This document shows, piece by piece, positions 21,704 through 31,934 of a stretch of DNA of 64,000 nt. The stretch is from Symbiodinium natans (lineage: Eukaryota > Sar > Dinophyceae > Suessiales > Symbiodiniaceae), in NCBI GenBank assembly GCA_905221605.1, contig CAJNDS010000890.1, forward strand, positions 157,501 to 221,500, in the 5' to 3' direction. The notes under the pieces are model-generated. The model saw only the letters and a list, made by a program, of their open reading frames with translations, made no database searches and had not been told where the DNA came from. How positions within the stretch are numbered: the first letter of the stretch is position 1; each line of letters starts with the position of its first letter. The translations under genes and the position numbers were made by a program.

Positions 21704-21803
21704 CTTGGGTTGTTCCCCCTTTTACTACCAGTCCTTAATAGGGATTATAGTACCCTATTTTTATCCCCATTAAGGGCTGTTAGTGTATGGGGGAACATCC
21801 CAA
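21704..21803. mobile_element. Palindromic element family A, copy 3
   Basis: 100 bp with both terminal repeats present (CTTGGGTTGTTCCCCC and GGGGGAACATCCCAA). CAGTCCTTAATAGGGATTAT and its complement lie inside. Confidence 0.8.
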
Positions 21804-21875
21804 CCTAAACCCTCAACCCTCAACCCTAAACCCTAAACCCAAAACCCTCAACCTTATGAACCTTCAACTCCACAG

Positions 21876-21999
21876 GCCTCGGGCAGGCGGCCTTGGGCAT
21901 CGGCTTGGGCCACCGCGCGGCCGCGGCGCGCGAGGTGGAGGGCGGCTGGCACGTGGCCCTCGGGGGCGGTGGGTTGGTACTCGAAAGGGAGCCCCACAG
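21876..21999 (+). CDS. Unidentified exon, plus strand
   Basis: After the acceptor CTCCACAG the frame reads LGQAALGIGLGHRAAAAREV then EGGWHVALGGGGLVLEREPH, with a strong GC third-position bias. The exon ends in CACAG, followed directly by a (TTTAGGG)n array. A possible continuation starts after TGTCAG at 22115, but the phases do not settle it. The family is not recognised. Confidence 0.45.
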
Positions 22000-22107
22000 G
22001 GTTTAGGGTTTAGGGTTTAGGGTTTAGGGTTTAGGGTTTAGGGTTTAGGGTTTAGGGTTTAGGGTTTAGGGTTTAGGGTTTAGGGTTTAGGGTTTAGGGT
22101 TTAGGGT
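21999..22107 (+). repeat. TTTAGGG array
   Basis: About 15 near-perfect units directly abutting the 3' end of the plus-strand exon at 21876-21999. It is therefore probably the 5' part of an intron. Confidence 0.95.
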
Positions 22108-22754
22108 GTGTCAGGGGAGGGCGCGCTCTCGGGTGTGAAACTCCCCGGGCCGCGCGCTCGCGTTGCCCGTCAACCCACCCCGGCCACCCAAACTATACTC
22201 TATTAGGGTTTAGGGTTTATGGAATTATTTTCTTGTGCCCTGATGCTTGCTTTGATGTTTTTAAAGTTGCGCTGTTAGGGTTTAAGCTGGGGTTGGGGGT
22301 AGCCTCGGCCCTTTTCAGGCCTTCGGCGTGTCAGGGCCCGTAGAGGCCCTTATTTATTTGAAGGTCAGGGAAACCCTTTGTGCCTGCTCCTGGATTCCCC
22401 TCCAGGACAGACGGTGAGGCTTAACCCTCACCTTTTCCGTTTCTCTTTTCGCTTGGACGCTCGGGCTGTAAGGCCCTCGGCCGAGCGGGTCTGTCGCTCG
22501 ACGGAAGCGACCCCTCACTTAGTTTAGGGTCTGTGACCTTCAGCCCAAATTCACTAGATCAGATAGGTGAGCTCGGGGCTCCGGTCTATTCCTCCTACAG
22601 TCAGGACCAGGCGGGGTGAACTCTGAGTCCGGCTTTCTATATATGTGCCATGTATGTATGCACTTTCAGATGATTGATGTGGGAGTTTACAAAATAGGGG
22701 ACCCCCAATTTACCCCCTAATATCGTAAACCCCCATTTCTACACCTTTATGCAC

Positions 22755-22856
22755 CTTGGGATGTTCACCCTTATACTAGCAGTCCTTAATAGGGAGTATA
22801 GTACCCCCTGTTATCATCCCTATTAAGGACTGTTAGTATAAGGGGGAACATCCCAA
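22755..22856. mobile_element. Palindromic element family A, copy 4 (best palindrome)
   Basis: 102 bp, an almost perfect palindrome from CTTGGGATGTTC to GAACATCCCAA with internal CAGTCCTTAATAGGGAGTAT. TATACTAGCAG and ACTGTTAGTATA face each other in the arms. Confidence 0.85.
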
Positions 22857-23352
22857 TATGCACCTTCAAACCTTAAATCCCGAGCCCGTTCCATCTGCTC
22901 CAGCAGCCGCCCAATTAGACCTAGGGGGTACCTGGGTCCTCATTAGCCGCGGATCCTACTGTTTGGGAGTCTATATTTGGGCTCCTTCATTCTCGCAAAC
23001 CTCCATCTATGTCGCGATAGCTACTAGCTCCTAGCCCTACTTAAATATAAGCTGGCCCTGACAAAAGATTGGAGCCTTTCAAACTGATGGATGGGAACAT
23101 CTGAAGTGTCCCAAGCGTGCCTAGACAACCCTTAAGCCCTAAACCCTAAACCCTAAAGCCTAAACCCTAAACCCTAAACAACTCCATCATATATAATATA
23201 CATGTTAATGACTTTGCGGGCAAAGTCCAAAAATTTGGCCCAAAACATCGAGCCTTCAAGATCGGGCCTGCCAAAAGATGCTCCCGACCTACCCTCGGTG
23301 TGGACCAGTGCCCAAAAAAACATCTACGAACCTGCCCTCAAAGTTGTTTGTT

Positions 23353-23515
23353 TCGGGCCGCTAGGGTTTGGGGTTTGGGGTTTGCGGTTTGCGGTTTGGG
23401 ATTTGGGGTTTGGGGTTTGGGGTTTGGGGTTTGGGGTTTGGGGTTTGGGGTTTGGGGTTTTGGGGTTTTAGGGTTTAGGGTTTAGGGTTTAGGGTTTAGG
23501 GTTTAGGGTTTAGGT
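23353..23515 (+). repeat. TTTGGGG-type array grading into TTTAGGG
   Basis: About 15 units of GTTTGGG(G), all with the same A-to-G change relative to TTTAGGG, then 7 normal TTTAGGG units. This is a homogeneous block of a variant repeat. Confidence 0.9.
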
Positions 23516-23712
23516 ATGCGCCTTGCCTTCACTGTCACCCTGAGACCTGGGCACGTTTTACACGCTGGTGAACGCATCGCTTCGCGTATCTTGGGCGGAC
23601 TCCTGGCCACATCTTATCTCAACTAGCTGAAGCCAGGCCTCAGCAGCTTCGAAGAAACCCTAAACCCGAAACCCTAAACCCTAAACCCGAAACCCTAAAC
23701 CCTAAACCCTTC

Positions 23713-25802
23713 TCAACCGCGTGGCAGGTTGCCCATGACCAAGCTTTGGCTTCGGCGCATGTTCTCGTGCCATTCATCCGTGGGCGTGGTGTGGTCCTTC
23801 CCAGTCCCCAGCGGCCTGGTTTAGGGTTTAGGGTTTGCCTGGTTTAGGGTTTAGGGTTTAGGGTTTAGGGTTTAGGGTTTAGGGTTTAGGGTTTAGGGTT
23901 TAGGGTTTAGGGATGATTAGGGTTCAGGGTCTAGGGTCTAGGGCTTAGGCCTCATCAGGAGCGCTGTTTTGAGGATCACCCTGTGCCCAGACGTCAGCTC
24001 CCGCACCATGTGCACGGCCCCACCGGCCTGACAGCAACTGGCCCAGGAGGAGGGTCTCAGGCTACTGGTACTTTTCCCAAAGACTTCATTCTCCAATAAC
24101 CAAGGAAGCAAAAGGGCTAAAACCTATTTTTCTAACAAAAAAGGAAACCCTAAAAGTTTAAACTTCATCTATTGACTACGTAAGAAGATATCCAGAGAAC
24201 ATAGTTCTATACTTGTACCAGTATACGCATGGGGGCGAAAACAAAGCAGCTAACCGACAATCGACTGGAGCATTTCGATGGCAACGAACCCCTTCTCAAC
24301 AGGATCCCTCTTCAGAAAGGGGTACCCGGCGTTACGTTTCTTTGGGAGGGAATTTCAGTGCCCCTAAACATTTGTGCAAAGCCTAAACGTTATGCAACTT
24401 CTCGAACGAGTTCCTCTAAGCAGTAACGAGTCTGCCTAGTTTGCCTAAACACTACCTGTTTCATATAACCAAAACCTTCGTTCCATAATTTAAAACAAAG
24501 AATGTTTCGGAACAATGTTTCGGGTGCCCACACGGGAGTACTCTTATGTTTTGGCCTAAATCCTATTCCTCAACTCTGCCTCTTTAAGGCTGGCTGAAAC
24601 GCTATTGAGGGCAGGGCAAAAAGCATTGTTGGATATAGGGTTTAGGGTTTAGGGTTTAGGGTTTGAACTCTACACCTAAACGCTAGTCAATATTAATCTG
24701 ATGCTTACAGAAAAAAACAAACCCGGGCGCCCTCAAAGTAATGGTAGCTCTCTAAATTGGGGTCCTTTTGGGGTCCCCATATAGTACGGCCCTTATAAAA
24801 AGCGTGATTTAGAGAACCACCCAATAAAGCTCCGAATAATAACCTAAACCCTAAACCCTGAACCCTAAGCCCTACACCCTAAATCCGAAGCCCTAAACCC
24901 TAAACCCTAAACCCTAAACCCTAAACCCTAAACCCCCCAAAAGGGCGTCCTGCAGCAGCACGCCGGAGTTCGGAGCGGTCCAAACCTCTTGGATGTTCTT
25001 CTTAAGCACCTGAATTTCGGCTTTAGGGTTCATTGGGGGTGGTTTAGGGTCTAGGCTTTAGGGCTTAGGGTTTAGGGGTGGTTTCCATGGTCGGTTCCGC
25101 TTGGGCTACCCAAACGATAAGGGGGCTGCATGTAGGACCCGAATTGAGAGAGCCGAACACCTGCGCCAGCATGTACAACAAGCATCTGTGAAAAAAACAG
25201 GGGAAGAGATGAAGAGTGAAGAAGGTCTTCCGCCCCCGCCTGCGCGTGGTTGGCGGCCCAGCACGTCACCGAGTCGGAGGTGTTCTCCAGAGTGAAGACC
25301 AGTTCCAGCTGTGGCGGGTTTGTCATGACCTGGGCTTTCAGCTCCGGGGGGGGGGGGGGGGGGTTAGGGATTTAGGGTTTAAGGTTTAGGGTTTAGGGTT
25401 TAGGGTTTAGGGTTTAGGGTTTAGGGTTTAGGGCTTCAGGGCTTCAGGGCTGGTTCGACTTTAGGGCTGGTTCACATTGAGGATTCTGGGCACCGAGCAG
25501 CCGGGGGGCGGTGTCCCTGTGCCAGACCATGGAGGATCTTGTGCCGTACTTCCGGTACTCGAGGGGGCACGGGGACGCGAAAGGGCAGAAGGGCAAGTCG
25601 GCCAGCTCCTGCAAGCGATTCCTGAACCAGAAGGACTGGAAGGTGTCCCAGGCAAAGCCCGCTGAACAGGCCAGTGCGCGGCGGCCTTTTGCCAAGGAAG
25701 GGCCCTCGCTGGTGAGGTTCCCGCTGAGCTTCTGGTACTCCTTGAGGATCTTGTTGAAAATCTTCCGAGGAAGAAGGTCCGGGATGTAACTACAGCTCGT
25801 CC
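23713..25802 (-). CDS. 2OG-Fe(II) oxygenase gene, five exons
   Basis: Exons on the minus strand: 25802-25510, 25329-25240, 25009-24950, 24027-23951 and 23815-23713 (stop TGA). Motifs in order: YIPDLLP, LEYRKYGTRSSMVWHRDT (iron-binding HxD), NPPQLELVFTLENTSDSVT, EVWTAPNSGVLLQ, AGGAVHMVRELTSGHRVILK (distal H and the R that holds 2-oxoglutarate), then a polar tail. This is the order of prolyl-hydroxylase-like / 2OG-Fe(II) oxygenases of algae. Phases fit at every junction. Donors are GC, GC, GA and GC, and acceptors are AG followed by G. Introns hold CCCTAAA arrays and a family C element. More exons probably lie upstream (25803-26150). The substrate is unknown. Confidence 0.75.
23818..23930 (+). 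repeat. TTTAGGG array inside an intron of the oxygenase gene
   Basis: About 15 units between exons 23951-24027 and 23713-23815 of the minus-strand oxygenase gene. Its left edge reaches to within 3 bp of the 3' splice site. Confidence 0.9.
24743..24822. mobile_element. Palindromic element family C, copy 2
   Basis: About 80 bp with ends GGTAGCTCTCTAAATTGGGG and the complement of GATTTAGAGAACCACC. The middle is GGGGTCCCCATATAGTACGG. It lies in the 912-bp GA-AG intron of the oxygenase gene. Confidence 0.65.
24841..24935 (-). repeat. CCCTAAA array inside an intron of the oxygenase gene
   Basis: About 13 units, ending 14 bp from the exon at 24950-25009. Confidence 0.9.
25368..25435 (+). repeat. 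TTTAGGG array inside an intron of the oxygenase gene
   Basis: About 10 units, preceded by a poly(G) run at 25347-25363, in the 180-bp GC-AG intron 25330-25509. Confidence 0.9.
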
Positions 25803-25933
25803 CTAAGGCAGACAAAGGCAGGGATGAGAAGGCTCCCTTACGATCATGCTGGAAAGCAGAGGCCTTTCTCCTCGGCACCTGCGTGTGGTGGACACCCTTG
25901 GCGAGGACTCCCACAGAGATCAGAAGCCCCGAC

Positions 25934-26028
25934 CTAGTTCATGTTAGGGATAAGGTTAAAAATTTTAATCTATATTCTTTATTGGGTTTAAGTACCCTTA
26001 AACATGTAAAATTGCACCCAACTATGAC
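25934..26028 (-). mobile_element. Introner-like element family D, copy 1
   Basis: On the minus strand the 95-bp repeat starts GTCATAGTTGGG and ends CATGAACTAG, that is, GT...AG. A second copy at 53462-53556 has the same length and the same ends, and homology stops exactly at GT and AG in both. The ends are also inverted repeats (TCATAGTTGGGT / ATCCCTAACATGA). Removing copy 1 joins a frame that leads into the oxygenase gene at 25.8 kb. Confidence 0.6.
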
Positions 26029-26230
26029 AAAGCGACAGAGAAGAAGGAGCCTGAGAGTTGCTCTTAAGATGGGCCCGTGATTGTCGCCGTGTCAACTTGC
26101 GACTTGCCGGCCATCGGGGAAGCGAGCTGATTGCCAGCTCCTTGTTGCCTAGGATTGCCCTTAAAAGGGTTTAGGGTTTAGGGTTTAGGGTTTGGGGTTT
26201 AGGGTTTAGGGTTTAGGGATGGCCTTGTTC

Positions 26231-26289
26231 CTGAATACGATCCTCTTAAACCCAATAAGGGAAAATATAAGACTATCCCAAGTGCCTAC
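26231..26289 (-). mobile_element. Introner-like element family E, copy 1
   Basis: On the minus strand 59 bp start GTAGGCACTTGGGA and end GTATTCAG before GGAA; copy 2 is at 35464-35521. Homology covers the GT and the AG. The sequence just upstream on the minus strand (26290-26467) is open and exon-like (RSDGAEPQLYLQKLG). Confidence 0.5.
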
Positions 26290-26520
26290 CGAGTTTCTGT
26301 AGGTACAACTGAGGCTCGGCTCCATCACTGCGGAAGAGGCATCTTTGCTGGGGTGGTGCAGGCGGTGCAGGCGACACGCTCCAACTTTGGGCCGCGCGGC
26401 GCTGGGGAACATGCGGATCAGGGGCAACCCATCTGAGTATGGCCATGTTCCACTCGCAGCCGTACACCTAAACCCACCCTGCAAAGCCTTCAACATCCAA
26501 AAAGAAGCACTGAAAGCTCC

Positions 26521-26645
26521 CTAAACCCTAAACCCTAAACCCTAAACCCTAAACCCTAAACCCTAAACCCCAAACCCTAAACCCTAAACCCTAAACCCCA
26601 AACCCCAAACCCCAAACCCTAAACCCTAAACCCTAAACCCAACCC
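26521..26645 (-). repeat. CCCTAAA array
   Basis: About 18 units, three of them CCCCAAA, ending 4 bp from the ankyrin exon at 26649-26717. Confidence 0.95.
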
Positions 26646-26648
26646 TGC

Positions 26649-27432
26649 CTCTGCAGCCATAAGGTGCAATGCGGTGCACTTCGAGTGCGAGTCGAGGGCG
26701 TCCAGTTGGCCACCGGCCTGGCGCCCAAATTCCCGCCCGAAACTACTTACTATAGGGGCCTTAACAATTAAAGAGGGTTTGGGGTGGCATTATGGTATGA
26801 ATCATAAGGGAAAACTATTAGTAATTATTCCGACCCCTACATTATGGTTCAGGGCCCTGGCAACCCTCACGCAGGACAGCCACGTCAGCAGGAATCAGGG
26901 ACAAGTGGCATATTTTTGCTCGAAAACTGCCGCGGAAAGGTCCGAGACCCTGGTGTCTGAATGCTGATCCCGAGAGCCCCTGCCTCACAAGCACCACCGG
27001 ACGACCTCAGCCCCTAAAACCCTAAAACGTGAACCATACAACACCCTTAACTCCAATGACCCTAAAAGCCAAAGCCTAAACCCCTAAAACCCCTTAACCC
27101 TAAACACCTTAACCCTAAACACCCTAATACCCTCAACCCCAGCTTGGTCGCCCTGAGGGCCCATGGCGGCTCCAACCTTAGACACCCTAAACCCTAAACC
27201 CTGAACCCTAAACCCTAAACCCCCAAACCCTAAACCCTACACCCTAAACCCCAAAAACCCAAATCCTACACCCTAAACCCCAAAAACCCAAACCCTAGAC
27301 CCTAAGCCCTAAGCCCTAAACCCTAAGCCCGTGACCTGCTCCAGGAGCTGCAGGACGGGAACGCTTCCGGAGCGGGCGCTCCAGTGGCAGGGGGTCGTCT
27401 TGGCCGAAAGTTTCAGGGTGTCATGTAGGGGC
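26649..27432 (-). CDS. Ankyrin-repeat gene, two phase-matched exons
   Basis: Exon 27432-27336 (1 nt + 32 codons) reads PLHDTLKLSAKTTPCHWSAR then SGSVPVLQLLEQ. Exon 26717-26649 (23 codons) reads AGGQLDALDSHSKCTALHLM then AAE. Joined, they give LLEQAGGQLDALD...CTALHLMAAE, the helix - loop - TALH pattern of ankyrin repeats, with both junctions in phase 0, a GT donor upstream and a GC donor downstream. Ankyrin repeats bind partner proteins. The 0.6-kb intron holds CCCTAAA-type repeats. A family F element ends 3-4 bp before the first exon's acceptor. Other ankyrin-like exons on the same strand (29319, 30117, 35543 and 40389) may belong to the same long gene. Confidence 0.7.
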
Positions 27433-29318
27433 CTGAATACTTAGTAGGATCCCCTGATAATCAAGATCCCAATAAGGTACCCCGAGTTTCGGAAACCCAA
27501 AAGGATCCCTCAAGCGGCTGTCTGGGCCGGAAAGTTTGGGGGTGTAGTGCTTCCAGGCTCTTAGGGTCTTAAAGTTTTAGGGCTTCTGGGGGAATTTGGG
27601 CGTTTAGGACTCTTAGGGTTTTAGGGCTTCTTTGGAGGGTTTGGGGGGCTTTTCGGTTTTTGGTGATTGTCTAGTGATGCATTTAGGGTGGTTTTGCTCC
27701 AAAAAGCTAAGTACTGTCGGTCTTCATCCAGCTGCATCACTGTATCAACTCATCGGGCACGTTGGGACAATGTGTCTGCTCGCCTGTCTTGCCCTTAAAC
27801 CCTAAGCCCTAAACCCTAAACCCTGAGAGAGGGGGGGTTGACAACTTGAGGCTTCTGGCTCTTCAGCCATGCCTTGGTGCCAGAGCATCCGCGGATTTTA
27901 GGTGTGCTGGAGGCAGGCCTTACAGGGGTTGCTGGTCTCTTTAAGTAGGGTTTCTGCCTTATAGGGTGTATATTCGGGGTTCTTATCCGGGTATCTAGGG
28001 GCTATATTAAGGTATAACGGGGAACAGGCAGCAGTAGGAACCGTAAAGAGGATGGTGCTTCGGCATGTGGGATGTGTGTGGTGGCTCGCACCCCTCTTGC
28101 TGCCAAGCATCTCCATGGATGTCACGTGCATCTGGAGAGATGCCACATACCTTCAGCACGACAGGGCGGCCAAGAACTCATGTCCATACTATTGTGACTT
28201 TAGCTGCTTCTTAGGAATTATAGTACCCCAAAATAAAGTTATTACCAAGTATCCCTAAGATGATGCAGAAGGCATGGCGAGACGAACTTAAGCAATGCTG
28301 CAAACGCCCCACCTCCAGCAGCCAGCCAACCACCTCAAAGAGGGCGCATACGATCACTGAAGTCAAGACTGGGACTCAAGCTCCTACACCTTAAACTTAC
28401 GGTTTAGGGTTTAGGGTTTAGGGTTTAGGGTTTAGGGTTTAGGGTTCTTGGTAGAGAATCCAGTAGAGAACGAGAATTCGGTGCCCTATTCTATCCCCAT
28501 GTATTACCCCATTTGTGGGAGTCTATCGGGTACATGATTGCTTCGCTCCCTACTAGGACCAGTCACTGCAACCCTGAAGTTCCATACCACGGATCCGCAC
28601 CGTGGATTGGGGTTTAAGGCTTCTCCCTAGAGAGAAAGAAACCAAAAGGCGCTCCATTACGTGCCTCCGGCTGGGCTTTGCGCTCGTAGGTATTCAGAGA
28701 TGCGAACCTGCGTTTCCGATGCGCTCGGCCTGTTAGACGTGATATCAAGCCTAAGTGCGCAACATGCTGACGATGGCCATTGAAATCGCAAGCCCCATCG
28801 ACACGAAGCTCAAGTCGAAACACCCCTTGCTCATCCTGGAAAACCAGCACCGTTTTGGGGGGCACTTATTGAGTTTGAGGCTTTGCGTCTAGCTCGAAAA
28901 CAGCGCGCACGCCAAAGATCCTGCAGGCATCCTCTTCAAATACAAATCTGAGAAGGTAGCTGCAGCGACAAGCTCTAAGTAAGCACCTTGACTCTTGACA
29001 GCAGAACATGGGGTTTGTAAGCACGTCCCAGGAGTGCGATTGGCCGTGAGGCGGCAAACCCTGACCGGAAAGCCCTAACCTCCAAAAAACAAGTCTACAA
29101 GCTTTAACGACCCTACACCTTGAAGCCCCAAGCCCCTCCCCTTGACACTCCCTTAAAGCCCCTGATGAGCTCCCCTGAAGCCTAAACTCTAAACCCTAAA
29201 CCCTGAACCCTAAACCCTAAATCCTAAACCCTAAACCCCAAACCCTAAACCCTAAACCCTAAACCCCAAACCCCTAAACCCTAAACCCCCAAACTGCCCC
29301 AAAGCCGCCCCTGGCGGC
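27433..29318. other. Spacer or long intron with scattered ORFs
   Basis: Family F element at 27436-27505. CCCTAAA repeats at 27795-27825. Unique DNA at 27840-28400 with open minus stretches but no clear domain. TTTAGGG at 28401-28446. A 440-bp stretch at 28614-29057 is open in two minus frames (for example FRLELRVDGACDFNGH); it could be coding and is not recognised. CCCTAAA at 29185-29290. Confidence 0.4.
27436..27505 (-). mobile_element. Short dispersed repeat family F, copy 1
   Basis: On the minus strand the sequence from GGGTTTCCGAAACTCGGGGT through TACCTTATTGGGATC to GGATCCTACTAAG matches, in the opposite window orientation, 38938-39000. A weaker copy is near 22927-22970. It directly precedes the acceptor of an ankyrin exon. 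Confidence 0.55.
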
Positions 29319-29393
29319 CTTGGCAGAACCGGCTCCCGCGGCCACGTGCAGCGGGGACGCGCCGGAGCCCGGCGCGGGCGCCGAGGCCGAGAC
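29319..29393 (-). CDS. Ankyrin-like exon (25 codons)
   Basis: On the minus strand, GAG precedes GTC TCG GCC..., giving VSASAPAPGSGASPLHVAAG then AGSAK, ending AAG before GC. GASPLHVAAGAG is the start of an ankyrin repeat. Both ends are phase 0, like the exon pair at 26649-27432. Confidence 0.5.
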
Positions 29394-30116
29394 CTCGGGC
29401 CCGGGGGGGTCAGGGGGTGGCAGGGGGGTTTAGGGTTTAGGGTTTAGGGGTTTGGGGTTTAGGGGTTTAGGGATTAGGGGTTAGGGATTAGGGACTTGGG
29501 GTTGGGGTGCTTGGGGTGCTTGGGGTGCTTGGGGTGCAGGGGGTGCAGGGCGTTCAGGGGGGTTGAGGGGGTTCAGGAGGTTCAGGGCGGTTCAGGGGGT
29601 TCAGGGGCTTCAGGCGGTTCAGGGTCGGGGTTTGGCGCCTGGGGATTGAAGGGTTTGAGGGGTTCAGGGTTTTGGGATCTGCGGGAGCAAGGGTTTAGGG
29701 GTTAAGTGGGCTTAAGTGGGCTTAAGTGGGCTTTAGGGGTTTTAGGGCAGGGTTTAAGGGGAGGGAAGGGGAGGAGGAAGGATGAAAGGGTTTCGGGCTT
29801 CAGGGCTTTTCGGCTGAAGGGTCTCAGGGCTTCAGGACGTTTAAGAGCTTCAGGATTTGAGGGCTTTTCGGGTTAAAGGGTGTAGAAGTTGGAGCGCTGG
29901 GAAAGTCTAGGGCTTAGGAGCCTCATACGGTGAGTACATCAAAATGTTCTGGGTCTGTGAGGCTTCCATACGGGGGTCTAGAAGGGTACTGTATGGGGGG
30001 GTGTCAGAATCTTGCGCCACCCTAAACCCTAAACCCTAAACCCTAAACCCTAAACCCTAAACCCTAAACCCATCTTTGCAAAAAGGGAAAGAGGGCAGGG
30101 AAATTCCGCCCGAGGC

Positions 30117-30164
30117 CTGGGCACCCAGGTCCTGGATCAGGAACTGGAGCACGGGCAGCTGGCC
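30117..30164 (-). CDS. Ankyrin-like exon (16 codons)
   Basis: On the minus strand, CACCAG precedes GGC CAG CTG..., giving GQLPVLQFLIQDLGAQ, then CAG before GC. GQLPVLQFLIQDLGA is the second half of an ankyrin repeat. Phase 0 at both ends. The exon may start a few codons earlier. Confidence 0.5.
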
Positions 30165-30226
30165 CTGGTGGGTTGACTCGAGTTTAGCTTTTGTTTCTTT
30201 AAATCGGGCACTTCGGGTTTTGGGGT

Positions 30227-30513
30227 TCAGGGTTTAGGGTTGAGGGTTTAGGGTTCAGGGTTCAGGGTTCAGGGTTCAGGGTTCAGGGTTCAGGGTTCAG
30301 GGTTCAGGGTTCAGGGTTCAGGGTTCAGGGTTCATGGTTCAGGGTTCAGGGTTCAGGGTTCAGGGTTCAGGGTTCAGGGTTTAGGGTTTAGGGTTTAGGG
30401 TTTAGGGTTTAGGGTTTAGGGTTTAGGGTTTAGGGTTTAGGGTTTAGGGTTTAGGGTTTAGGGTTTAGGGTTTAGGGTTTAGGTTCAGGGTTCAGGGTTC
30501 AGGGTTTAGGGTT
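30227..30513 (+). repeat. TTCAGGG block flanked by TTTAGGG array
   Basis: About 20 consecutive TTCAGGG units (30250-30380) and then about 16 TTTAGGG units (to 30480) and a few TTCAGGG again. The variant is homogeneous over some 130 bp. Confidence 0.95.
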
Positions 30514-30978
30514 TGGAGCGGCGTCAGGATGGAAATGCCAAATTCTGATTGATGGCCCGAAATCCCTGAGAAGCCCTATTCCCAAAACCCCAAACCCCGC
30601 ACCCTAAACCCTAAACCCTAAACCTATAAACCCTAAAAACCCTAAACTTAAAACCTTACCTAACCCTGGCAACGCCCATCGGGCGCCTGCTCAGCTGCGG
30701 TGCTCAGCAGCCTCAATGTCACTCAACGTCTACCGGGCTTTCTGAAAGAGCATCTTCCGAAACTTCCGTAGTGGGGCCTCTTCTGTCGAAACCGACAGAG
30801 GACAGAGGGAGAGGGAGAGAGAGAGAGAGAGAGATATATATATATATAGAGAGAGAGAGACGTAGACATACCAGATCAGAACCCGAGCCTGAAAGCTCAG
30901 GCGGAGGCTGGGGCGACTCTGCTTCAAGCACACTGGCCTCCGCCTTTCGAGAGTGTAGGGTTCAGGGATTCGGGTTTG

Positions 30979-31012
<34 letters not shown>

Positions 31013-31622
31013 GGGCTTATGGGGTTGCCTTGAAGGCATGTCATATTGACTCTATGGGGTCTACAAGGTCTAGAGATTTATAGATATAAGGTTTGATGTA
31101 GGGTTTATATGGTATAGGGTTGGACGGGAAGTTGGGGTTGCTCAACTCAATGGAGACGATTTTGGGCAGCGAAAGATCCTCAACACGAAAGCCAAAAACC
31201 CTGTTTGAGAGGTCCCCTAAATCGACGACCTAATATGCCCTCAAACCCTGCAATCCCTACTATACCTATAACGGGGGTTGCCTATACCAGACCACCTGCA
31301 ACAAGGGTACCCCGCTTTGGGGAAACGCCTAGTTTCGTCCCGAAGCCTTAAGGGCATCCATTTCGTACACGAACCCTAACCCCCATCAGAACGCCCTAAC
31401 TCCAAGGCCAGGAGGCTCAAAGGGTTCAGGGCCAGGGGGTTCTTGGGGATCAGGGGATTCAGGGGTTCACGGGGTCCAGGGGGTTCAGGAATTTCAGGAA
31501 GTTCAGGAATTAAGGGGTTTCAGGAAATGAGGGGGGTTCAGGGGGTTCAGTTCGGAGGCTGTTCAGCCTTCACCTATGATGCACCCAGCCATGCTACGCC
31601 TCGAAGACTTCCAAACCCTACT

Positions 31623-31749
31623 ATTTAGGGTTTAGGGTTTAGGGTTTAGGGTTTAGGGTTTAGGGTTTAGGGTTTAGGGTTTAGGGTTTAGGGTTTAGGG
31701 TTTAGGGTTTAGGGTTCAGGGTTTAGGGTTTAGGGTTTAGGGTTTAGGG
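31623..31749 (+). repeat. TTTAGGG array
   Basis: About 18 units, one of them TTCAGGG. Confidence 0.95.
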
Positions 31750-31934
31750 TCAAGCAGCTCAAATAGTTGCCCATCATAATATGGGAATCATGAACCCCTG
31801 ATTAACCTTATGATATATAACAATAGTACTCCACTTGCAGGCCTGTAACCCTCAATCTCCATCCTAGGTTGGCCCCTAAAGCCCTCTGAAAAATCCGCCG
31901 ACCCCAGCAACAGCGGGGCGGCGTCAGTGAAGAC

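Larger units (their letters stand above)
22207..23712. other. Spacer with family A and F elements
   Basis: 22207-22740 is unique DNA with no supported exon. A family A element follows at 22755-22856 and a degenerate family F copy near 22927-22970. CCCTAAA repeats lie at 23130-23180. An open plus stretch at 23202-23350 and one at 23519-23620 are unassigned. Confidence 0.45.
30165..31934. other. Repeat-rich spacer
   Basis: Besides the array at 30227-30513 it holds a GA/TA/GA microsatellite at 30800-30860, a poly(G) run of about 31 nt at 30980-31010, GGGTTCA-like degenerate repeats at 31430-31560, TTTAGGG at 31623-31749, and a short minus open stretch near 31890-31930 (FTDAAPLLLGSADFS) that may be an exon. 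Confidence 0.5.

Noticed and set aside
24229-24426. 65-codon plus ORF
   Set aside because: It lies inside the 912-bp intron of the oxygenase gene on the other strand and has no domain.
25100-25180. Extra oxygenase exon (MLVVHAGAGVRLSQF) after a good acceptor
   Set aside because: The phase-0 join from 25240 to 25009 already gives a continuous family match; including this stretch would disrupt the motif order.
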